This document shows, piece by piece, positions 36,512-45,820 of a stretch of 62,214 nucleotides of DNA. Within the stretch, counting starts at the first letter, position 1. Each line of letters begins with the position of its first letter. The DNA is from Lactonifactor longoviformis DSM 17459 (GTDB lineage: Bacteria > Bacillota > Clostridia > Lachnospirales > Lachnospiraceae): contig NZ_FQVI01000026.1 of the NCBI RefSeq assembly GCF_900129135.1, positions 1 to 62,214 on the forward strand, given 5' to 3'. Below the pieces are notes generated by a model, which made no database searches, had not been told where the DNA came from, and worked only from the letters and a program-made list of their open reading frames with translations. The translations under genes and the position numbers were made by a program.

Positions 36512-37894
36512 ATGAATTCTTTAAAAAATCTCGGTACAAAATTAAAAACAGCACAAATAATTGCCCTCGGTTTTGCGGGGGTAATTTTTGTAGGCGCAAT
36601 TCTTTTATATCTGCCGGTATCTTCGGCTCCCGGAGTGCATACCACCTTTATCGACGCATTATTTACCGCTACCACTTCTGTGTGTGTGACCGGGCTGACT
36701 ACGGTATCTACAGCAGGCAGCTGGTCTTTGTTCGGCAAGGTTGTAATCCTGATATTAATCCAGCTGGGCGGGTTCGGAATTATCACCATGAGTACCATTG
36801 TGTTAATGGTTGTGGGAAAGCGGATTACGCTGAATGACAGGAACAGGATACGGGAATCCTTTAATCTGGACTCTATGAGCGGTCTTGCCAGGCTGATTCG
36901 GAAGATTGTGACGGGAACGCTTATTGTGGAAGCAATAGGCGTGGTCTTATACTGCTTTGCGTTTGTTCCCAGATTCGGCGCGGGAAAGGGAATCTTTGTG
37001 TCTGTTTTTAACGCGGTATCCTCGTTCTGCAATGCGGGAATGGACATTATGGGGGATACCAGCCTGGCGGAGTACGCAAAGAGTCCTCTGGTCAACTTTA
37101 CCACCATGGGTCTGATTGTAATTGGCGGCCTGGGCTATATGGTCTGGTGGGATCTGGTGGGAACAGGCAGAAGGATCGTTAAAAAAGAGATAGAATGGAA
37201 GAAAACCTGGAGGTATCTGAATCTGAACTCCAAATTGGTGCTGAGCAGTACGGGGATTCTTATTGCAGGGGGGACTGTGCTGATCTTTCTGTTCGAAAAT
37301 CACAATCCCGGCACCATGGGAGATTTTACCACGGGGCAGACATGGATGGCGTCCCTGTTCCAGTCGGTTACCTGCAGGACTGCCGGATTTTTTACGATTG
37401 CACAGGATAAATTGAGGGAGGCGTCTGTGATGGTGTGTATGCTCCTGATGTTCATCGGAGGTTCCCCTATGGGGACAGCCGGCGGAGTGAAGACGACGAC
37501 TGTCTGGGTACTGGTTCTGACAGCGGTAACTTTTCTGCGGGGAAAGAAGGAGACAGAGGTATTCCGAAGGAAGGTATCTGATACCTATATCCGTACAGCA
37601 CTGATCGTGGTGCTGGTAAGCTTCAGTGTTCTTTTTATTTCTGTTGTGGGGATTACCCTGGTATCGGATGCTCCCTTTCTTGATATTTTATATGAAATGA
37701 CTTCTGCTGTGGGGACCGTCGGTCTGAGCAGGGGGCTGACACCTAATCTTTCCGCAGCCGGGAAGCTGATTGTAATTCTTACTATGTATATCGGCAGAAT
37801 CGGGCCGGTAACACTGGCCACGGCGGTTACGATACAGGCCCGCAGGCAGACTTCAAATATACACCTGCCGGAAGAAAAGATTTTGATTGGATAG
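36512..37894 (+). CDS. ktrB: KtrB/TrkH-family potassium uptake channel subunit
   Basis: The start is taken as ATG 36512; TTG 36506 is also in frame and the ribosome site is weak. The product has about 460 residues with the fourfold M1-P-M2 repeat. Selectivity-filter segments include TTSVCVTGLTTV near 72, SSFCNAGMDI, TCRTAGFFT and TSAVGTVGLSRGLTP. It forms the membrane pore for sodium-linked potassium uptake. It is 11 bases ahead of ktrA and the pair forms one system. It is 19 bases after pfkA and may share transcripts with it. Confidence 0.93.
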   Translation: MNSLKNLGTKLKTAQIIALGFAGVIFVGAILLYLPVSSAPGVHTTFIDALFTATTSVCVTGLTTVSTAGSWSLFGKVVILILIQLGGFGIITMSTIVLMVVGKRITLNDRNRIRESFNLDSMSGLARLIRKIVTGTLIVEAIGVVLYCFAFVPRFGAGKGIFVSVFNAVSSFCNAGMDIMGDTSLAEYAKSPLVNFTTMGLIVIGGLGYMVWWDLVGTGRRIVKKEIEWKKTWRYLNLNSKLVLSSTGILIAGGTVLIFLFENHNPGTMGDFTTGQTWMASLFQSVTCRTAGFFTIAQDKLREASVMVCMLLMFIGGSPMGTAGGVKTTTVWVLVLTAVTFLRGKKETEVFRRKVSDTYIRTALIVVLVSFSVLFISVVGITLVSDAPFLDILYEMTSAVGTVGLSRGLTPNLSAAGKLIVILTMYIGRIGPVTLATAVTIQARRQTSNIHLPEEKILIG

Positions 37895-37905
37895 GAGGTA
37901 CGAAT

Positions 37906-38556
37906 ATGGGAAAGAAATCCTACGCAGTTATCGGCCTGGGGAAGTTTGGATATGCAGTGGCAGAGACACTGGCAAAAGCCGGATTTGAGGTGATGGCAGT
38001 GGATACAGATGAAGAAATTGTGCATAGCATTGCCAAGGAGGTTTCCTATGCGGCCCGGGCAGACATTACAGAGACGGGAGTCCTGGAATCCCTCGGAATC
38101 TCCAATGTGGATGTGGTGATTGTGGGGGTTGCTGAAAATATGGAGGCCAGTATTATGGCTACTATATTTGCCAAGGAGGCAGGCGTGAAGTATGTGATGG
38201 CGAAGGCTGTGAACAAGCTCCACGCAACTATCCTGAAGAAGGTAGGAGCAGATGAGATCATCCATCCGGAATGGTCCATGGGAACCAGGGTTGCCAAGAA
38301 CCTGATGTCAGGGGGATTTGTTGACTTTTTTGAGCTTTCCTCCAAGTTTAGTCTGGCTGAGCTGCCGGTGCCTGAGGAATGGGTAGGGAAAACCTTAATC
38401 GAGCTGAACCTCAGGGATAAATTTGGGGTAAATGTAGTCGGCGTGAAGGTAGGGGACGATGTCCAGGTGAATGTAAAGCCGGACGAACCGTTTCTCGAAG
38501 AACAGACGTTAATGATAGTGGGTGAGAATGAGAGTCTTGCCAGATTGCAGAGGTAG
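37906..38556 (+). CDS. ktrA: KtrA/TrkA-type regulatory subunit
   Basis: The 216-residue cytoplasmic protein has an RCK N domain (1-135) with the nucleotide-binding VIGLGKFGYAVAETLAKAGFE, minus its last residue, and acidic VDTDEE. A TrkA-C domain (about 140-216, SLAELPVPEEWVGKTLIELNL, minus its ends) follows. Its octameric ring gates KtrB in response to ATP/ADP or c-di-AMP. GGATAGGAGG is the ribosome site. The RNA methyltransferase gene follows directly. Confidence 0.95.
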   Translation: MGKKSYAVIGLGKFGYAVAETLAKAGFEVMAVDTDEEIVHSIAKEVSYAARADITETGVLESLGISNVDVVIVGVAENMEASIMATIFAKEAGVKYVMAKAVNKLHATILKKVGADEIIHPEWSMGTRVAKNLMSGGFVDFFELSSKFSLAELPVPEEWVGKTLIELNLRDKFGVNVVGVKVGDDVQVNVKPDEPFLEEQTLMIVGENESLARLQR

Positions 38557-38565
38557 GTGGAAGAT

Positions 38566-39375
38566 ATGATTACCAGTACATCCAATCCCCAGATTAAGAA
38601 TATTGTACAGCTGGAGAAAAAGCCCAGGGCCCGGAAGGAGCAGGGGCTTTTTGTGGTGGAGGGCAGCAAAATGTTCGCCGAGGCCCCCCGGGATAACATT
38701 AAGAAGGTATATTGTTCCCAGAGCTTTCTGGAAAAATCGGAGCACAGGGATTTGCTGGAGAGTAAGGGGTTCGGCCCGGACTGTCAGGGGACAGAAGTGG
38801 TGGAGGACAAAGTGTTTAAAGGTCTTTCGGATACCATGTCCCCCCAGGGGATTCTCTGTGTCATGCGGCAGATGGCGTATACCCTGGAGGAGATTCTCGG
38901 CGGGAATACCAAAGATGGGACACCCTTTCTTCTTCTGCTGGAAGATCTTCAGGATCCGGGGAATCTGGGAACTATCCTGAGAACCGGAGAGGGGGCCGGG
39001 GTCACCGGCGTGATCATGAGCAGAAACACTGTGGACATCTATAATCCTAAGGTAATACGGTCTACCATGGGCTCTGTTTACCGGGTTCCGTTTCTCTATA
39101 CGGATTCTCTTTTAGGGATCCTGCCCCGGCTGAAGGAGGCAGGGATTACTACCTATGCCGCTCACCTTCAGGGAGTCAGTGACTACGACAGACAGGACTA
39201 TACCGGGGGGACAGGATTTTTGATCGGGAACGAAGGAAACGGTCTGTCCGATGCGCTGTCATTTGGGGCGGATGTGAAGATTAAAATACCTATGTGCGGA
39301 CAGGTAGAGTCTCTGAATGCCGCTATGGCGTGCGGGATCCTGGCCTATGAGGCATACAGGCAGAGAAGAGGCTAA
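38566..39375 (+). CDS. SpoU/TrmH-family rRNA/tRNA 2'-O-methyltransferase
   Basis: The start at ATG 38566 is chosen (GGTGG upstream); GTG 38557 is also in frame. The 269-residue product starts MITSTSNPQIKNIVQLEKKPR, minus its last residue, a substrate-binding N domain common to 23S rRNA methylases of the RlmB/TsnR group. It continues with the SPOUT knot motifs LEDLQDPGNLGTILRTGEGAG, minus its last residue, RSTMGSVYRVP and LIGNEGNGLSD. It methylates a ribose in structured RNA using SAM. It lies immediately downstream of ktrA and 15 bases before malQ. Confidence 0.92.
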   Translation: MITSTSNPQIKNIVQLEKKPRARKEQGLFVVEGSKMFAEAPRDNIKKVYCSQSFLEKSEHRDLLESKGFGPDCQGTEVVEDKVFKGLSDTMSPQGILCVMRQMAYTLEEILGGNTKDGTPFLLLLEDLQDPGNLGTILRTGEGAGVTGVIMSRNTVDIYNPKVIRSTMGSVYRVPFLYTDSLLGILPRLKEAGITTYAAHLQGVSDYDRQDYTGGTGFLIGNEGNGLSDALSFGADVKIKIPMCGQVESLNAAMACGILAYEAYRQRRG

Positions 39376-39390
39376 AGGAGGCGGAACACA

Positions 39391-40845
39391 ATGAAAGAAA
39401 CGGGTATTTTGCTCCCGGTTGCATCTCTTCCTTCCTGTACAGGGGTTGGAGAACTGGGGGCTTTTGCGTATGAATGGATTGATATGATTGCAAAGGCCGG
39501 GGCAGGGATCTGGCAGATCCTTCCCTTAAATCCTCTGGGATATGGGAATTCTCCTTATCAGCCTTATTCTTCTAAGGCCGGAGATGAAATTTATATCAGT
39601 CTGGAGGAACTGAGGCAGGAAGGGCTGCTGACAGACATTCCCCCCGCCGGATCCTGGAAAGACGGACAGCGCATCCAATATGGGAAGGTGAGGGCGTATA
39701 AGGATGTTATTTTGAGAAATGCATTTGCGGCATTTCAGGAGAATGAAGAATTTCTGGAGTTTGCGAGGCAGGACTGGGTAAGAGAGTATGGGGTATTCCG
39801 GGCATTCCGCAGGGCGGAGGGTGATGCCTGCTGGAATATCTGGCCTGCAGAGCTCAAAGCATGGCCGGAAGACAGGAAGGCAGATATTGCGCCTTATGAG
39901 GGAGAGATCCGATACCAGATATTCCTTCAATATGTTTTTTACCGTCAGTGGATGAAGCTGAAGCAGTATGCCAATGAAAAGGGAGTCCGGATTATGGGAG
40001 ATGTTCCTTTTTATGTGGGGGTGGACTCTGTGGATGTCTGGGCGCAGAAAGAGAACTTCCTTCTGGATGCGGAGGGAAAGCCGTCTTTTATCGCCGGAGT
40101 GCCGCCGGATTATTTTAGCGCTGACGGCCAGAGGTGGGGGAATCCTATCTATGACTGGAGCTATATGAGAGAAAACGGGTACCGTTTCTGGACAGACCGT
40201 ATGGCGTATAACAGCCGTCTGTTTGACATTGTCCGGATTGATCATTTCAGGGCCTTCGACACATTCTGGAAGATTCCCGCAACCTGTCCCACTGCCATCG
40301 AAGGTGAGTGGGTGGAGGCCCCCGGATATGAGGTTTTAGATACCCTTTACCGGGAGATTCCCGGGATATCCCTGGTTGCGGAGGATCTGGGAGAGCTCCG
40401 CCCTCAGGTTTACACGCTGAAGGAACACTATCATCTGAAGGGAATGAAGATTCTTCAATTTACCATAGACACCCGGGGAAAATATGCCAGGGATAGGTTC
40501 AGGGATACAGAAAATATGATTATCTACACCGGAACCCACGATAACGACACCATCCGTGGCTGGTATCAGGAACAAACGCCTGCCGGAAAACGAAAAATCC
40601 GCCGATTTCTGAGGAAAAAAGGTTTTAAAAACAGAACTCCTGCCAGCCGTCTCATAGCCTATGCCTTGTCCAGCCCAGCCGAATACGCGATCCTCCCCGC
40701 CGCAGACCTGCTGGAGTATGACAGCTGTGCAAGACTAAACACCCCATCCACCGTGGGAAGCCCCAACTGGGAATGGAAACTTCCGGATTACCAGGAAATG
40801 CGGCAGGCATTAAAAAAATGGACTCCATACTTTAACAGAACATAA
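39391..40845 (+). CDS. malQ: 4-alpha-glucanotransferase
   Basis: The 484-residue GH77 enzyme has the start LPVASLPSCTGVGELG, then GAGIWQILPLNPLGYGNSPY, the nucleophile Asp284 in RIDHFRAF, the acid/base Glu331 in VAEDLG, and GTHDNDT for the third acidic residue. It transfers maltooligosaccharide units in cytoplasmic glycogen or maltodextrin metabolism. Its length matches the compact Thermus-type form. GGAGGCGG is the ribosome site. No terminator is evident after the stop; the next 30 bases lead into the long foldback element. Confidence 0.95.
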   Translation: MKETGILLPVASLPSCTGVGELGAFAYEWIDMIAKAGAGIWQILPLNPLGYGNSPYQPYSSKAGDEIYISLEELRQEGLLTDIPPAGSWKDGQRIQYGKVRAYKDVILRNAFAAFQENEEFLEFARQDWVREYGVFRAFRRAEGDACWNIWPAELKAWPEDRKADIAPYEGEIRYQIFLQYVFYRQWMKLKQYANEKGVRIMGDVPFYVGVDSVDVWAQKENFLLDAEGKPSFIAGVPPDYFSADGQRWGNPIYDWSYMRENGYRFWTDRMAYNSRLFDIVRIDHFRAFDTFWKIPATCPTAIEGEWVEAPGYEVLDTLYREIPGISLVAEDLGELRPQVYTLKEHYHLKGMKILQFTIDTRGKYARDRFRDTENMIIYTGTHDNDTIRGWYQEQTPAGKRKIRRFLRKKGFKNRTPASRLIAYALSSPAEYAILPAADLLEYDSCARLNTPSTVGSPNWEWKLPDYQEMRQALKKWTPYFNRT

Positions 40846-40877
40846 CAAAAAATAAGAAGTATCGTCTTGTATATCCA

Positions 40878-41082
40878 GGAAACCGGCAGGGCCCGGGGAT
40901 GGGAAGGCAAAGGCAGAGATGCGCAGACTGCGGAATGCGTCCGAAGATCCACTGCCGGCGGTTACTTAGAATCGAAGGCTCTCCTGAGATTCTTAGTGAA
41001 CGGCCAGGCAGTTAGCTGAGGAGAAATGAAGCAGCAAGCATCTCTGCCTTTGCCTTCCCATCCCCGGGCCCTGCCGGTTTCC
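40878..41082. repeat. 205-bp foldback element with perfect 45-bp inverted arms
   Basis: The left arm at 40878-40922 and right arm at 41038-41082 are perfect reverse complements over 45 bases (outer end GGAAACCGGCAGGGCCCGGG). Inside is a second stem: ACTGCC (40951-40956) with GGCAGT (41007-41012), and ACTTAGAATC (40964-40973) with GATTCTTAGT (40988-40997, one mismatch). There is no ORF, and no T tract follows. It could be a miniature mobile element, a recombination site or a structured RNA. The class is not recognised with certainty. Confidence 0.9.
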
Positions 41083-41119
41083 GTCCCCCCCTTTCCAAAA
41101 AGTGACAGAAAATACCCGC

Positions 41120-41148
41120 TTGACAATAATACGTAATCTTGCTACAAT
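41120..41148 (+). promoter_or_regulatory. Promoter of the SleB-like gene
   Basis: Consensus TTGACA (41120-41125), 17-base spacer, TACAAT (41143-41148), in the gene-free stretch 40846-41230. The ribosome site CAGGAGG lies before the ATG at 41231. The promoter is of the vegetative sigma-A type, unlike sporulation-controlled sleB of Bacillus. Confidence 0.85.
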
Positions 41149-41230
41149 ACATCCGTAACAAAAATTAATAAGTTTGTAACAATTTCAAAAAACAAAATTA
41201 AAAATTATAGAAATTGTTCAGGAGGTAAGT

Positions 41231-42046
41231 ATGAGAGCAAGAACAAAACATGTAGTATACAGTATGGGCGGTGCACTGGCGTTGTCCCTGGCAATGACAG
41301 TTCCCACCTTCGCGGATACCACAGGCGATACCCCCGATAACACCCAGACAGAAGCGGTCTGGACAGATAAAGTAGCAGCAGATGTTAACACTTATGCCAA
41401 TATCCGGGTGGATGCATCTATCAACAGTCAGAGAGTGGGACGTCTTCCCAAAGGCGGCGTAGCTGTAGCGGTTGGGGAAAAGGACGGATGGATTCAGGTA
41501 TCTTCCGGTGATGTGGAAGGGTACATACGCGGAGACCTTCTGGTATCCGAGGAAGCGGCAAGAGATCTCTATGTTAGTACCTATGGCACGGAAGACATAT
41601 CTGTATGGGCAGAAGTAATAGATACCCGTCCCCAGGAGACGGAAGCACCCCAGGAGGAGTCGGGAAGCCAGGAGCAGGAAAGTGAAGAAACTACGGAGAC
41701 AGCAGCTTCCGTCAGCCAGGATGACCTGGATCTCATGGCCGCCATTATAGAATGTGAGGCCGGAGGGGAGAGCTACGAAGGAAAAGTTGCAGTTGGCGCG
41801 GTAGTTATGAACCGAGTAAACAGCAGCAAATTCCCAAACACCATCTCTGAGGTTATCTACCAGAGAGGCCAGTTTTCACCGGTTGCCAGCGGAAAACTTT
41901 CCCGGGTACTCTCAAGAGGGGCCAGGGAGGACTGTTACGAGGCTGCCAGAGATGTATTAAACGGAGCCAATACCGTCGGAGATAAGCTCTTTTTCAGCGC
42001 CGGAAGCGGTAAGGGAATACAGATAGGAAATCAGCATTTTTATTAA
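41231..42046 (+). CDS. Cell wall hydrolase, SleB/CwlJ-type, with SH3b domain
   Basis: The 271-residue secreted protein has a signal peptide (about 1-28, ending TFADTT). An SH3b wall-binding domain is at about 48-100 (NTYANIRVDASINSQRVGRLP, minus its last residue), followed by an acidic Glu/Thr-rich linker (about 130-160). A Hydrolase_2 domain covers about 165-271 (AAIIECEAGGESYEGKVAVG, VVMNRVNSSKFPNTISEVIY), with the catalytic Glu in ECEAGGES. It would cut peptidoglycan, probably as a lytic transglycosylase. The vegetative-type promoter suggests use in growth, not only germination. Confidence 0.9.
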   Translation: MRARTKHVVYSMGGALALSLAMTVPTFADTTGDTPDNTQTEAVWTDKVAADVNTYANIRVDASINSQRVGRLPKGGVAVAVGEKDGWIQVSSGDVEGYIRGDLLVSEEAARDLYVSTYGTEDISVWAEVIDTRPQETEAPQEESGSQEQESEETTETAASVSQDDLDLMAAIIECEAGGESYEGKVAVGAVVMNRVNSSKFPNTISEVIYQRGQFSPVASGKLSRVLSRGAREDCYEAARDVLNGANTVGDKLFFSAGSGKGIQIGNQHFY

Positions 42047-42057
42047 AAACTAGATAG

Positions 42058-42132
42058 GGACAGGGCTGTTCGATTCTGGGACACCCTGAGTGCAAAAGGG
42101 GACGTGTTCTTTTTGAAAGGAACACGTCCCCC
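42058..42132. repeat. Dispersed palindromic repeat, copy B
   Basis: GGGGACGTGTTC (42098-42109) and GAACACGTCCCC (42120-42131) form 12-bp arms around a 10-base loop. To the left at about 42058-42068, GGGACAGGGC resembles the reverse complement of the GGCCTGTCCC module of copies A and C, so module order or orientation differs. It lies between genes and changes no coding end. Confidence 0.75.
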
Positions 42133-42210
42133 ATTGTATTTTTGTGTCTGTTATAGTATGATATAACAAAGAATGAGCAAAAATAATAACGGACAAAGAG
42201 GGGTGATATT

Positions 42211-42642
42211 ATGCAAGTACCTATTATATGGCTTGTGATTCTGGCAGTACTGTTGATTATTGAGATTGCGACTTTGGGGCTTACAACGATCTGGTTTGCC
42301 GGCGGAGCCCTCGTTGCATTTCTCGTTTCCCTGGTGGGAGGTCCTTTGTGGCTGCAGATTACACTGTTTATTGTTGTATCTTTCATTCTTTTAGTATTTA
42401 CAAGACCGGCAGCTGCCCGATTGCTCAACAAGAAGGTGGAAAAGACCAATGTGGAAAGTCTTCCCGGGCAGAAGGCAGTGGTTCTTCAGGAGATCAATAA
42501 TATTCAGGGAACTGGGCAGGTGAGGATGAACGGCCTTGAGTGGACTGCCAGATCCCAGAACGGCAAAATTATTCCTAAGGATGCGATTGTAAATGTAGTA
42601 ACCGTTGAGGGCGTAAAACTGATTGTAGAAGAGGAGAACTAG
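42211..42642 (+). CDS. NfeD-like membrane protein
   Basis: The 143-residue protein has two to three N-terminal membrane segments (about 4-75) and a C-terminal OB-fold (about 80-143, LPGQKAVVLQEINNIQGTGQV, minus its ends, and EWTARSQNGKIIPKDAIVNVV, minus its ends). This is the short NfeD class. NfeD proteins pair with SPFH/stomatin proteins in membrane microdomain quality control. The SPFH gene begins 2 bases after its stop, an almost invariant pairing that supports the call. AGAGGGG is the ribosome site. Confidence 0.9.
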   Translation: MQVPIIWLVILAVLLIIEIATLGLTTIWFAGGALVAFLVSLVGGPLWLQITLFIVVSFILLVFTRPAAARLLNKKVEKTNVESLPGQKAVVLQEINNIQGTGQVRMNGLEWTARSQNGKIIPKDAIVNVVTVEGVKLIVEEEN

Positions 42643-42644
42643 TT

Positions 42645-43574
42645 ATGGGATTTATCGTTTTATTAGTCTTTATCATCCTGGCATTGATTGTACTGGCATC
42701 TTGTGTAAAAATTGTTCCCCAGGCACATGCTCTTGTTGTAGAACGTCTCGGTATGTTCCGGGGCACATGGGGCGTTGGCATCCATTTTAAAATTCCTTTT
42801 ATAGAGAGAATAGCCAAGAGAGTGAATCTCAAGGAACAGGTGGTGGATTTTGCTCCCCAGCCGGTTATTACCAAGGATAATGTAACCATGAGAATTGATA
42901 CAGTAGTATTCTTCCAGATTACTGACCCGAGACTTTTCGCCTATGGCGTGGAGAACCCTATTATGGCCATAGAGAATCTGACAGCGACTACTCTGAGAAA
43001 TATTATCGGTGATATGGAACTGGACGAGACGCTTACATCCAGAGAGATTATCAATACAAAGATGAGAGCATCCCTGGATATAGCCACAGACCCATGGGGC
43101 ATTAAGGTGAATCGCGTGGAGCTTAAGAATATTATTCCTCCGTCAGCTATTCAGGATGCCATGGAGAAACAGATGAAGGCAGAGCGTGAGCGGAGGGAGT
43201 CAATCCTTATCGCTGAGGGGGAGAAGAAATCCACCATTTTAGTAGCGGAAGGTAAAAAAGAATCCGTTATCCTGGACGCTGAGGCTGAGAAACAGGCTGC
43301 TATCCTGAGGGCTGAGGCTGAGAAGGAAAAGATGATCCGTGAGGCAGAGGGGCAGGCAGAGGCGATTCTGAAGGTCCAGGAGGCGAATGCACAGGGAATC
43401 CGCATGATCCGGGAGGCCGGAGCGGACAATGCGGTGCTGACCATCAAGAGTCTGCAGGCATTCGAAAAGGCGGCTGACGGCAAGGCAACTAAGATTATTA
43501 TTCCTTCAGATATTCAGGGGATCGCAGGACTTGCATCCTCGCTGGCCGAGGTTATGAAGGATAAGGAAAAATAG
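42645..43574 (+). CDS. SPFH/Band 7 protein (QmcA/stomatin-like)
   Basis: The 309-residue product has one N-terminal membrane segment (2-22), an SPFH domain (about 25-190, IVPQAHALVVERLGMFRGTW and FFQITDPRLFAYGVENP) and a long charged coiled coil (about 180-265) with repeated EAEKQAAILRAEAEKEK-type heptads. It assembles into large membrane-bound oligomers that organise lipid domains and proteases. It is coupled to the nfeD-like gene. A hairpin followed by TTT lies 15 bases downstream. Confidence 0.93.
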   Translation: MGFIVLLVFIILALIVLASCVKIVPQAHALVVERLGMFRGTWGVGIHFKIPFIERIAKRVNLKEQVVDFAPQPVITKDNVTMRIDTVVFFQITDPRLFAYGVENPIMAIENLTATTLRNIIGDMELDETLTSREIINTKMRASLDIATDPWGIKVNRVELKNIIPPSAIQDAMEKQMKAERERRESILIAEGEKKSTILVAEGKKESVILDAEAEKQAAILRAEAEKEKMIREAEGQAEAILKVQEANAQGIRMIREAGADNAVLTIKSLQAFEKAADGKATKIIIPSDIQGIAGLASSLAEVMKDKEK

Positions 43575-43588
43575 AAACCGAACATCGG

Positions 43589-43623
43589 GAACGGAGGTAT
43601 CACTGACGATACGTCCGTTCTTT
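43589..43623 (+). terminator. Terminator after the nfeD-SPFH pair
   Basis: GAACGGA(G)GTATC (43589-43601) pairs with GATAC(G)TCCGTTC (43608-43620), followed by TTT. The T tract is short, so termination may be partial, allowing read-through into the patatin gene. Confidence 0.6.
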
Positions 43624-43681
43624 GCTATCCTGAACCACACCGGACGGTAAACCGGTCAAATTGCAGCAGGGAGGCGGTCCT

Positions 43682-44854
43682 ATGTTACCAGTAATAGACA
43701 TGACAAAAGAATATGGAATCGTGCTTGAGGGGGGCGGAGCGAAGGGAGCATACCAGATTGGCGCGTGGAAGGCCCTGGTGGAAGCCGGTGTTAAGATCAA
43801 AGGGATTGCAGGCACCAGTGTGGGGGCGCTGAACGGTGCTCTTATGTGCATGGGAGATCTGGAAAATGCGGAGGACGTGTGGGAAACCATATCATATTCC
43901 AGGATTATGGATGTGGATGATGAGAAAATGGCGCAGCTATTTAACGGGGAGCTGGGCCTTGCGGAAGCCCTCGGCGATGGTCTGGCGTTTATAACGGAAG
44001 GAGGGGTGGATATTACCCCCCTGAAGGAGCTGATAGCCAAAAATATTGACGAGGATGCCATCCTGTCCTCCCCCATAGAGCTTTACGTATTAACTTTTTG
44101 TGTAGATGAACTTAAGGAGCTGGATGTTGATCTGAAAAAGGTAGACAAATCTCTCATGAAGGATTTTCTTCTTGCCAGTGCCTATCTGTTTCCCATATTT
44201 AAAAATGAAAAGATCCGGGGAAAGAGATATATTGACGGAGGGGCTATAAATAACGTTCCGCTGGGTTCTCTGGTGGATAGGGGATACAAAGATATCATTA
44301 TGATTCGAATCTATGGAGTGGGCAGAGAAAAGAAGGTAAAGCTGCCGGAGGATGCGAATCTGATCACCATTGCTCCCAGAGTTCAGCTGGGAAATATCAT
44401 TGATTTTGACAGTAAGAAGAGCCGGAGGAATATGCGGATCGGCTATTATGATGCCATGCGGACTATCTATGGTCTGGAGGGTCGAATATATTATATTGAA
44501 GAAAACCAGGAAGAGTGTTATTATTTAAAGCAGCTGATTGACGTGGACCGAATCATTATGGACTATCTTCTGGAAACCTATCACATGGAACCGGCAGAGG
44601 GAATGGAAGTGAGAACGCTTATAGAAGACATACTTCCTGCGATTGCATCCGAACTAAAGCTGGGGAAGGAATGGACTTACAGAGAATTGTATCTGACGAT
44701 GCTTGAGGCCACGGCAAAGATGTGCAGAGTGCAGAAGTACAGAATTTATACGCTGAAAGAGCTGCAGCATGAGGTGAACAGAAAACTGTACCGCCTTGTG
44801 GGAGATCCTGTGCCTGCGTTTGTGCAGATAATTTCTAAGGATATATTAATATAA
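43682..44854 (+). CDS. Patatin-like phospholipase
   Basis: The start at ATG 43682 is chosen for GGGAGG just upstream; a TTG at 43661 is in frame but lacks a site. The product has 390 residues: oxyanion motif [17 protein letters not shown], nucleophile Ser46 in GTSVG, and catalytic Asp185 in IDGGAINN. The extra C-terminal 150 residues are helical and unassigned. It is a serine acyl hydrolase acting on membrane lipids from the cytoplasmic side; no signal peptide is present. It follows the membrane-microdomain genes, which may be meaningful. Confidence 0.9.
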   Translation: MLPVIDMTKEYGIVLEGGGAKGAYQIGAWKALVEAGVKIKGIAGTSVGALNGALMCMGDLENAEDVWETISYSRIMDVDDEKMAQLFNGELGLAEALGDGLAFITEGGVDITPLKELIAKNIDEDAILSSPIELYVLTFCVDELKELDVDLKKVDKSLMKDFLLASAYLFPIFKNEKIRGKRYIDGGAINNVPLGSLVDRGYKDIIMIRIYGVGREKKVKLPEDANLITIAPRVQLGNIIDFDSKKSRRNMRIGYYDAMRTIYGLEGRIYYIEENQEECYYLKQLIDVDRIIMDYLLETYHMEPAEGMEVRTLIEDILPAIASELKLGKEWTYRELYLTMLEATAKMCRVQKYRIYTLKELQHEVNRKLYRLVGDPVPAFVQIISKDILI

Positions 44855-44874
44855 ATAACCAGGAGGATAAGAGA

Positions 44875-45810
44875 ATGAATTTAAAGGGACGTAATTTTTT
44901 AACACTTAAGGATTTTTCGCCGGAGGAGATCCAGGGACTTTTGGATCTGGCAGCTGATCTGAAGGCTAAGAAAAAGCAGGGAATTCTGGGAAACAGCCTG
45001 AAAGGAAAGAATATAGCACTGATTTTTGAAAAACCGTCTACCCGCACCAGATGTGCGTTTACCGTAGGCTGTACCGATGAGGGCGCACATCCGGAATATC
45101 TCGGAACCAACGATATCCAGCTGGGAGCCAAGGAGAGTGTTGAGGATACGGCGAGGGTTCTGGGACGTATGTTTGACGGGATTGAATTCAGGGGATTCAA
45201 GCATGAGCACGTGGAGATGCTGGCTAAGTACAGCGGGGTTCCTGTTTGGAACGGGCTTACCGATGACTATCATCCTACCCAGATTCTGGCGGATTTCCTG
45301 ACTATGATGGAACATCTGGGAACCTTAAAAGGGCTGAACTTTGTCTATCTGGGGGATGGGAGAAATAACATGGCAAACAGCCTTATGATTGGCTGCGGCA
45401 AGATGGGGGTTAATTTCACCATTGTAGCGCCCAAAGCCCTGTGGCCCAGGGAGGACCTTGTGGAGCTCTGCAAGGGATATGCGGATCAGGCCGGATCTTC
45501 TATTACCCTCTCAGAATCCACGGATGATGTGGCAGGGGCAGATGTCATTTACACGGATGTGTGGTGTTCCATGGGAGAGGAGAGCAAGGCAGCAGAGCGT
45601 GTGGCGCTCCTGAAGCCTTATCAGGTAAATGCAGCGCTTATGGAAAAGACCGGCAAGGACAGCACCATTTTTATGCATTGCCTCCCGGCTGTGAAGGGAA
45701 ATGAAGTGACAGAAGAGGTATTTGAGTCTGCCCGGTCTGTGGTATTTGATGAAGCTGAGAACCGTATGCACACCATTAAGGCAGTTATGGTGGCAACCTT
45801 AGGAGAGTAG
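44875..45810 (+). CDS. argF: Ornithine carbamoyltransferase
   Basis: The 311-residue product contains the carbamoyl-phosphate motif [11 protein letters not shown], the HPTQ-like [13 protein letters not shown], and the ornithine-loop HCLPAVKG near the end. It forms citrulline from ornithine and carbamoyl phosphate in arginine synthesis (or the reverse in arginine deiminase metabolism). The EVFDE-type C-terminus and the absence of arcA/arcC nearby favour the biosynthetic form. The ribosome site AGGAGG is well placed. birA follows 10 bases downstream. Confidence 0.96.
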   Translation: MNLKGRNFLTLKDFSPEEIQGLLDLAADLKAKKKQGILGNSLKGKNIALIFEKPSTRTRCAFTVGCTDEGAHPEYLGTNDIQLGAKESVEDTARVLGRMFDGIEFRGFKHEHVEMLAKYSGVPVWNGLTDDYHPTQILADFLTMMEHLGTLKGLNFVYLGDGRNNMANSLMIGCGKMGVNFTIVAPKALWPREDLVELCKGYADQAGSSITLSESTDDVAGADVIYTDVWCSMGEESKAAERVALLKPYQVNAALMEKTGKDSTIFMHCLPAVKGNEVTEEVFESARSVVFDEAENRMHTIKAVMVATLGE

Positions 45811-45820
45811 CTGTTCTATT

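Noticed and set aside
40878-41082. Foldback element as a retron RNA or CRISPR remnant
   Set aside because: No reverse transcriptase, cas gene or repeat-spacer pattern is near; the only RT is the group II intron 40 kb away.
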